From the NCBI RefSeq assembly GCF_032854445.1, contig NW_027018328.1:1-40860 (forward strand): a DNA stretch of 40,860 bases. Reading direction: 5' to 3'. Within the stretch, counting starts at the first letter, position 1. Each line of letters starts with the position of its first letter. This stretch comes from Liolophura sinensis. Taxonomy: Eukaryota; Mollusca; Polyplacophora; Chitonida; Chitonidae. The position numbers and the translations under genes were made by a program. Below the pieces are notes generated by a model, which was given only the letters and a program-made list of their open reading frames with translations, did no database searches and was not told the origin of the DNA. Shown one piece after another: positions 34,933 through 40,860 of the stretch.

Positions 34933-35481
34933 AAAAAGTACAACTAAACACTGACCCACATTTTTAAGGTGCCAAAAGATGTGGAATTGGGCCAGGCATC
35001 GGCAGCTGTTAAAAAATGGCAAATATCCCTGGTTTCCATGGAGTAAGAGCCGTTGCTGGGCACGTGATTATGACATCATTGATCAATCAATTGTCGCTAC
35101 AGCCAAAAGTATTGGTCGGAGAGCAACGCGGTTTGCACCATTCGATTTCTCGTCACAAAATACGTCGGATTAGCCTCTTACCAGCAGCACTGGAACAGTT
35201 TTTCCACTATTGCATTTTTACCTGGTCTTTTTGTTAATTGAAATCGGCTACACTGTACTCTGTACAATCGCGACTGGTCATTACTATATTCAACTTTTGA
35301 TTATAAGTTATGTGCCCTTCGGTAGCCCAGAAGACCTGAAATCTTTGGGCTAAGCCCATTTAACTCACCCAGCAATTGTCTTACTTCTAAGTCCAAGACA
35401 ATCTCAATGTCTTTATCTACGTGTAGAAAAACCAGACCATTTGTACATAAAAAACACAAGGTACTTGATACAGTCTGCTGT
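34933..35481 (+). repeat. Satellite monomer M65, class n, HOR copy 2 position 4
   Basis: TTAAAAAATGGC, GACATCATTGATC and CACTATTGCATT. Confidence 0.94.
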
Positions 35482-36030
35482 AAAAAATACAACTAAACAC
35501 TGACCCACATTTATAGGTTGCCAAAAGATGCGGAATTGAGCCAGGCATCGGCAGCTGTTGAAAAATTGCAAATTTCCCTGGTTTCCATGGAGTAAGAACC
35601 GTTGCTGGGCACCTGATTATGACATAAATGATCATTCAATTGTCGCTACAGCCAAAAGTATTGGTCGGAGAGCAACGCGGATTGCACCATTCGATTTCTC
35701 GTCACAAAATACGTCGGATTAGGCTGTTACTATTAGCACTGGAACAGTTTTTCCACTTTTGCATTTTTGCCTGGTCTTTTTGTTAATTGAAATCGGCTAC
35801 ACTGTACTCTGTACAATCGCGACTGGTCATTACTATATTCAACTTTTGACTATAAGTTATGTGCCCTTCGGTAGCCCAGAAGACCTGAAATCTTTGTGCT
35901 AAGCCCATTTAACTCACCCAGCAATTGCCTTACTTCTAAGTCCAAGAAAATCTCAATGTCTTTATCTACGTGTAGAAAAACCAGACCATTTGTACATAAA
36001 AAACACAAGGTACTTGATACAGTCTGCTGT
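35482..36030 (+). repeat. Satellite monomer M66, class o, HOR copy 2 position 5
   Basis: TAAAAAATAC start, AAGAACCG, CACCTGATT and TAGGCTGTTACTATTAG, where M52 has CTCTTAC. Confidence 0.94.
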
Positions 36031-36579
36031 AAAAAGTACAACTAAACACTGACCCACATTTATAAGGTGCCAAAAGATGTGGAATTGGGCCAGGCATCGG
36101 CAGCTGTTAAAAAATTGCAAGTATCCCTGGTTTCCATGGAGTAAGAGCCGTTGCTACGCACGTGATTATGACATCAATGATCATTGATCTGTCGCTACAG
36201 CCAAAAGTATTGGTCGGAGAGCAACGCGGTTTGCACCATTCGATTTCTCGTCACAAAATACGTCGGATTAGCCTCTTACTAGTAGCACTGGAACAGTTTT
36301 TCCACTTTTGCATTTTTACTTCGTCTTTTTGTTAATTGAAATCGGCTAAACTGTACTCTGTACAATCGCGACTGGTCATTACTATATTCAACTTTTAACT
36401 ATAATTTATGTGCCCTTCGGTAGCCCAGAAGACGTCAAATCTTTGGGCTAAGCCCATTTAACTCACCCAGCAATTGTCTTACTTCTAAGTCCAAGACAAT
36501 CTCAATGTCTTTATCTACGTGTAGAAAAACCATACCATTTGGACGTTAAAAACACAAGGTACTTGATACAGTCTGCTGT
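36031..36579 (+). repeat. Satellite monomer M67, class j, HOR copy 2 position 6
   Basis: GCAAGTATCC, GCTACGC, ACTTCGTC and AACTATAATTTATG, with an intact CAGCTG. Confidence 0.94.
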
Positions 36580-37128
36580 AAAAAGTACAACTGAACACTG
36601 ACCCACTTCAGTAAGGTGCCAAAAGATGCGGAATTGAGCCAGGAATCGGCAGCTGTTGAAAAATTGCAAATTTCCCTGGTTTCCATGGAGTAAGAGCCGT
36701 TGCTGGGCACGTGATTATGACATAAATTATCATTCAATTGTCACTACAGCCAAAAGTATTGGTCGGAGAGCAACGCGGTTTGCACCATTCGATTTCTCGT
36801 CACAAAATACGTCGGATTAGCCTCTTACCAGCAGCACTGGAACAGTTTTTCCACTTTTGCATTTTTACCTGGTCTTTTTGTTAATAGAAATCGGCTACAC
36901 TGTACTCTGTACAATCGCGACTGGTCATTACTATATTCAACTTTTGACTATAAGTTATGTGCCCTTCGGTAGCCCAGAAGACGTCAAATCTTTCGGCTCA
37001 GCCCATTTAACTCACCCAGCAATTGTCTTACTTCTAAGTCCAAGACAATCTCAATGTCTTTATCTACGTGTAGAAAAACTAGACCATTTGTACATAAAAA
37101 ACACAAGGTACTTGATACAGTCTGCTGT
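36580..37128 (+). repeat. Satellite monomer M68, class k, HOR copy 2 position 7
   Basis: CAGGAATCGGC, private GTTAATAGAAATC near 36882, CTTTCGGCTCAGCCC and AACTAGACC. Confidence 0.94.
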
Positions 37129-37626
37129 AAAAAGTACAACTAAACACTGACCCACATTTATAAGGTGCCAAAAGATGTGGAATTGGGCCAGGCATCGGCA
37201 GCTGTTAAAAAATTACAAATATCCCTGGTTTCCATGGAGTAAGAGCCGTTGCTGGGCACGTGATTATGACATCAATGATCATTGATCTGTCGCTACAGCC
37301 AAAAGTATTGGTCGGAGAGCAACGCGGTTTGCACCATTCGATTTCTCGTCACAAAATACGTCGGGTTACGTCTTTTTCTTAATTGAAATCGGCTACACTG
37401 TACTCTGTACAATCGCGACTGGTCATTACTATATTCAACTTTTGACTATAAGTTATGTGCCCTTCGGTAGCCCAGAAGACCTGAAATCTTTGGGCCAAGC
37501 CCATTTAACTCACCCAGCAATTGCCTTACTTCTAAGTCCAAGACAATCTCAATGTCTTTATCTACGTGTAGAAAAACCACACCATTTGTACGTGAAAAAC
37601 ACAAGGTACTTGATACAGTCTGCTGT
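37129..37626 (+). repeat. Truncated satellite monomer M69, class p (498 bp), HOR copy 2 position 8
   Basis: The 51-bp deletion lies at 37368/37369 with CGTCGGGTTA on its left, exactly as in M55. Confidence 0.94.
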
Positions 37627-38177
37627 AAAAAGTACAACTGAACACTAACCCACTTCAGTAAGGTGCCAAAAGATGCGGAATTGAGCCAGGCATCGGCAGC
37701 TGTTGAAAAATTGCAAATTTCCCTGGTTTCTATGGAGTAAGAGCCGTTGCTGGGCACGTGATTATGACATAAATGATCATTCAATTGTCGCTACAGCCAA
37801 AACTATTGGTCGGAGAGCAACGCGGATTGCACCATTCGATTTCTCTTCATAAAATACGTCGGATTAGGCTGTTACTAGTAGCACTGGAACAGTTTTTTCC
37901 ACTTGTGCATTTTTGCCTGGTCTTTTTGTTAATTGAAATCGGCTACACTGTACTCTGTACAATCGCGACTGGTCATTACTATATTCAACTTTTGACTATA
38001 AGTTATGTGCCCTTCGGTAGCCCAGAAGACCTGAAATCTTTGGGCCAAGCCCATTTAACTCACCCAGCAATTGCCTTACTTCTAAGTGCAAGACAATCTC
38101 AATGTCTTTATCTACGTGTAGAAAAACCCACACCATTTGTACGTGAAAAACACAAGGTACTTGATACAGTCTGCTGT
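37627..38177 (+). repeat. Satellite monomer M70, class q (551 bp), HOR copy 2 position 9
   Basis: As M56, with one extra T in AGTTTTTTCC and one extra C in AAACCCACACC. These insertions give rise to the unusually long forward frame 37773-38213. Confidence 0.93.
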
Positions 38178-38727
38178 AAAAAAGTACAACTGAACACTGG
38201 CCCACTTCAGTAAGGTGCCAAAAGATGCAGAATTGAGCCAGGCATCGGCAGCTGTTGAAAAATTGCAAATTTCCCTGGTTTCCATGGAGTAAGAGCCGTT
38301 GCTACGCACGTGATTATGACATAAATGATTATTCAATTGTCGCTACAGCCAAAAGTATTGGTCGGAGAGCAACGCGGATTGCACCATTCGATTTCTCGTC
38401 ACAAAAATACGTCGGATTAGGCTCTTACTAGTAGCACTGGAACAGTTTTTCCACTTTTACATTTTTGCCTGGTCTTTTTGTTAATTGAAATCGGCTACAC
38501 TGTACTCTGTACAATCGCGACTGGTCATTACTATATTCAACTTTTGACTATAGTTATGTGCCCTTCGGTAGCCCAGAAGACGTCAAATCTTTGGGCCAAG
38601 CCCATTTAACTCACCCAGCAATTGCCTTACTTCTAAGTGCAAGACAATCTCAATGTCTTTATCTACGTGTAGAAAAACTACACCATTTGTACGTGAAAAA
38701 CACAAGGTACTTGATACAGTCTGCTGT
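38178..38727 (+). repeat. Satellite monomer M71, class i (550 bp), HOR copy 2 position 10
   Basis: CACTGGCCCAC, AATGATTATTC and CACAAAAATACG. There is one extra A at the start and one missing A in GACTATAGTTATG. Confidence 0.93.
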
Positions 38728-39276
38728 AAAAAGTACAACTGAACACTGACCCACTTCAGTATAGTGCCAAAAGATGCGGAATTGAGCCAGGCATCGGCAG
38801 CTGTTGAAAAATTGCAAATTTCCCTGGTTTCCATGGACTAAGAGCCGTTGCTGGGCACGTGATTATGACATAAATGATCATTCAGTTGTCACTACAGCCA
38901 AAAGTATTGGTCGGAGAGCAACGCGGTTTGCACCATTCGATTTCTCGTCACAAAATACGTCAGATTAGCCTCTTACCAGCAGCACAGGAACAGTTTTTCC
39001 ACTTTTGCATTTTTACCTGGTCTTTTTGTTAATTGAAATCGGCTACACTGTACTCTGTACAATCGCGACTGGTCATTACTATATTCAACTTTTGACTATA
39101 AGTTATGTGCCCTTCGGTAGCCCAGAAGACGTCAAATCTATCGGCTAAGCCCATTCAACTCACCCAGCAATTGTCTTACTTCTAAGTCCAAGACAATCTC
39201 AATGTCTTTATCTACGTGTAGAAAAACCACACCATTTGTACATAAAAAACACAAGGTACTTGATACAGTCTGCTGT
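38728..39276 (+). repeat. Satellite monomer M72, class a, HOR copy 2 position 11
   Basis: GTATAGTGCC, CATTCAGTTG, CGTCAGATTAG and AGCACAGG. I see no difference from M58. Confidence 0.94.
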
Positions 39277-39823
39277 AAAAAGTACAACTAAACACTGTCC
39301 CACATTTATAAGGTGCCAAAAGATGTGGAATTGGGCCAGGCATCGGCAGCTGTTGAAAAATTGCAAATTTCCCTGGTTTCCATGGAGTAAGAGCCGTTGC
39401 TGGGCACGTGATTATGACATAAATGATCATTCAATTGTCACTACAGGCAAAAGTATTGGTCGGAGAGCAACGCGGTTTGCACCATACGATTTGTCGTCAC
39501 AAAATACGTCGGATTAGCCTCTTACCAGCAGCACTGGAACAGTTTTTCCACTTTTGCATTTTTGCCTGGTCTTTTTGTTAATTGAAACGGCTACACTGTA
39601 CTCTGTACAATCGCGACTGGTCATTACTATATTCAACTTTTGACTATAAGTTATGTGCCCTTCGGTAGCCCAGAAGACGTCAAATCTTTGGGCCAAGCCA
39701 TTTAACTCACCCAGCAATTGCCTTACTTCTAAGTGCAAGACAATCTCAATGTCTTTATCTACGTGTAGAAAAACCACACCATTTGTACGTGAAAACCACA
39801 AGGTACTTGATACAGTCTGCTGT
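39277..39823 (+). repeat. Satellite monomer M73, class b (547 bp), HOR copy 2 position 12
   Basis: As M59, with one-base losses in GAAACGGCTAC (about 39588) and GGCCAAGCCATTT (about 39697). Confidence 0.93.
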
Positions 39824-40368
39824 AAAAAGTACAACTGAACACTGACCCACTTCAGTAAGGTGCCAAAAGATTCGGAATTGAGCCAGGCATCGCAGCTGTT
39901 GAAAAATTGCAAATTTCCTGGTTTCCATGGAGTAAGAGCCGTTGCTGGGCACGTGATTATGACATAAATTATCATTCAATTGTCACTACAGCCAAAAGTA
40001 TTGGTCGGAGAGCAACGCGGTTTGCACCATTCGATTTCTCGTCACAAAATACGTCGGATTAGCCTCTTACCAGCAGCACTGGAACATTTTTTCCACTTTT
40101 GCATTTTTACCTGGTCTTTTGTTAATTGAAATCGGCTACACTGTACTCTGTACAATCGCGACTGGTCATTACTATATTCAACTTTTGACTATAAGTTATG
40201 TGCCCTTCGGTAGCCCAGAAGACGTCAAACCTATCGGCTAAGCCCATTCAACTCACCCAGCAAATGTCTTACTTCTAAGTCAAGACAATCTCAATGTCTT
40301 TATCTACGTGTAGAAAAATCAGACCATTTGTACATAAAAAACACAAGGTACTTGATACAGTCTGCTGT
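39824..40368 (+). repeat. Satellite monomer M74, class c (545 bp), HOR copy 2 position 13
   Basis: As M60, with four one-base losses: GGCATCGCAGC, AATTTCCTGG, GGTCTTTTGTT and TAAGTCAAGAC. Confidence 0.93.
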
Positions 40369-40860
40369 AAAAAGTACAACTGAACACTGACCCACATTTA
40401 TAAGGTGCCAAAAGATGCAGAATCGGGCCAGGCATCGGCAGCTGTTAAAAAATTGCAAATATCCCTGGTTTCCATGGAGTAAGAGCCGTTGCTGGGCACG
40501 TGATTATGACATCAATGATCATTGATCTGTCGCTACAGCCAAAAGTATTGGTCGGAGAGCAACGCGGTTTGCACCATTCGATTTCTCGTCACAAAATACG
40601 TCGGATTAGCCTCTTACTAGTAGCACTGGAACAGTTTTTCCACTTTTGCATTTTTACCTGGTCTTTTTGTTAATTGAAATAGGCTACACTGTACTCTGTA
40701 CAATCGCGACTGGTCATTACTATATTCAACTTTTGACTATAAGTTATGTGCCCTTCGGTAGCCCAGAAGACGTCAAATCTTTGGCTAAGCCCATTTAACT
40801 CACCCAGCAATTGCCTTACTTCTAAGTGCAAGACAATCTCAATGTCTTTATCTACGTGTA
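40369..40860 (+). repeat. Partial satellite monomer M75, class d (cut by window edge)
   Basis: GCAGAATCGGG and GAAATAGGC as in M61, with a G lost in CTTTGGCTAAG. 492 bases are present. Confidence 0.93.

Larger units (their letters stand above)
1..40860 (+). repeat. Satellite DNA array, ~549-bp monomer, 74 complete copies plus one partial
   Basis: The anchor CTGCTGT-AAAAAGTACAACT recurs at near-constant spacing from base 1 to the right edge, always in the same orientation. Between anchors every segment carries the same ordered landmarks: GGTGCCAAAAGATG, CAGGCATCGGCAGCTGTT, TTTCCATGGAGTAAGAGCC, GCACGTGATTATGAC, AGTATTGGTCGGAGAGCAAC, TCGTCACAAAATACGTCGG, ACTGTACTCTGTACAATCG, GTGCCCTTCGGTAGCCCAG, TTTATCTACGTGTAGAAAAA. 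Most monomers are 549 bp, others 545-552, and five are 498. Both window edges fall inside the array. No stretch of unrelated DNA interrupts it, so this entry also accounts for the absence of genes. The strand is the reading direction chosen here and has no known biological meaning. The family is not recognised. Confidence 0.98.
33286..40860 (+). repeat. 14-monomer higher-order repeat, copy 2 (right end cut by window)
   Basis: Monomers M62 to M75 repeat copy 1 in the same order. The copies differ by scattered substitutions, for example GATATC against GACATC near 27436/35072, CGGCATCTG against CGGCAGCTG near 28464/36100, and TTAATTGAA against TTAATAGAA near 36882. There are also one-base indels concentrated after 37.8 kb. 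Sequence stops about 60 bases short of a full unit. Confidence 0.92.
38728..40860 (+). repeat. a-b-c-d block, copy 4 (cut by window end)
   Basis: M72-M75 match M58-M61 except for several one-base deletions after 39.58 kb. M75 ends 492 bases into the monomer. Confidence 0.9.

Noticed and set aside
37773-38213. 146-codon plus-strand frame
   Set aside because: Created by an extra T near 37891 and an extra C near 38128. The twin monomers M56/M57 do not have it.
39514-39975. Longest open frame in the window (153 codons, minus strand)
   Set aside because: It exists only because one-base deletions at about 39588, 39697, 39893 and 39917 join frames that are separate in the matching monomers M59/M60.
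1-40860. Possible coding tandem repeat, because 549 is divisible by three
   Set aside because: Every frame on both strands contains stops within each monomer, so no frame runs through successive units.
1-40860. CRISPR array
   Set aside because: The units are contiguous 549-bp monomers without short repeats separated by unique spacers.
1-40860. CENP-B box
   Set aside because: No match to NTTCGNNNNANNCGGGN was seen in the consensus monomer on either strand. The nearest TTCG stretches (CATTCGATTTCTCGTC, CCTTCGGTAGCCCAG) lack the required A and CGGG.
1-40860. tRNA-derived or other Pol III-driven repeat (SINE)
   Set aside because: No convincing A-box/B-box pair, poly(A) tail or target-site duplication. 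Copies are in phase head-to-tail and not dispersed.
1-40860. LTR, LINE or DNA transposon inserted in the array
   Set aside because: Monomer phase is unbroken from end to end, with no insertion longer than a few bases. No reverse transcriptase, integrase or transposase motif was seen.
1-40860. Bacterial or viral genes
   Set aside because: No ribosome-binding-site spacing, operon layout or recognisable protein family. The sequence is entirely satellite.

Overview
The whole 40,860-base window is one block of eukaryotic-type satellite DNA. A single monomer of about 549 bp is repeated head-to-tail in one orientation: 74 complete copies and a 75th cut by the right edge. Neither array edge is inside the window. 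I see no single-copy DNA, credible protein gene, RNA gene, transposon or CRISPR array. I do not recognise the satellite family and cannot name the organism. The long homogenised array with higher-order structure points to centromeric, pericentromeric or other heterochromatic DNA of a eukaryote. That placement is inference.

I start each monomer (M1 to M75) at the A-run of AAAAAGTACAACT. Most are 549 bp; nearly all the rest are 545-552 bp through small indels. Five are 498 bp because they share one 51-bp deletion. Diagnostic variants sort the monomers into classes a to q. Broadly there are an A group (CTTCAG..., GAATTGAGCC, GTTGAAAAA, ATAAATGATCATTCAATTG) and a B group (CATTTATAAGG or CATTTTTAAGG, GAATTGGGCC, GTTAAAAAATTG, ATCAATGATCATTGATCTG), plus mosaics.

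Order of classes: M1-M9 a b c d e f g h i; M10-M20 a b (l/j mosaic) k l m k n o j p; M21-M25 e f g h i; M26 a/p/k mosaic; M27-M29 p q i; M30-M36 a b c(3' switched) e f g i; M37-M49 a b l j k l o j k j k l o; M50-M61 m n o j k p q i a b c d; M62-M75 l o m n o j k p q i a b c d.

The right 15 kb is a tandem pair of a 14-monomer higher-order repeat of 7,638 bp (25648-33285, and 33286 to the window end). The a-b-c(-d) block begins at 1, 15767, 31090 and 38728. The e-f-g-h-i block occurs at 2196, 10928 and 17414, the last lacking h. A two-monomer segment of exactly 1,098 bp is duplicated at 22951-25146. The left and middle thirds look like mosaics assembled from the same classes by unequal exchange or conversion.

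Many monomers contain open frames of 60-150 codons on either strand. They are repeat by-products: their ends move with class variants and single-base indels, and no frame stays open through a monomer. No gene-to-gene cooperation can be described here. The points of interest are the array's architecture, the recombination scars, short conserved motifs repeated once per monomer, and clusters of one-base indels that look like assembly errors.
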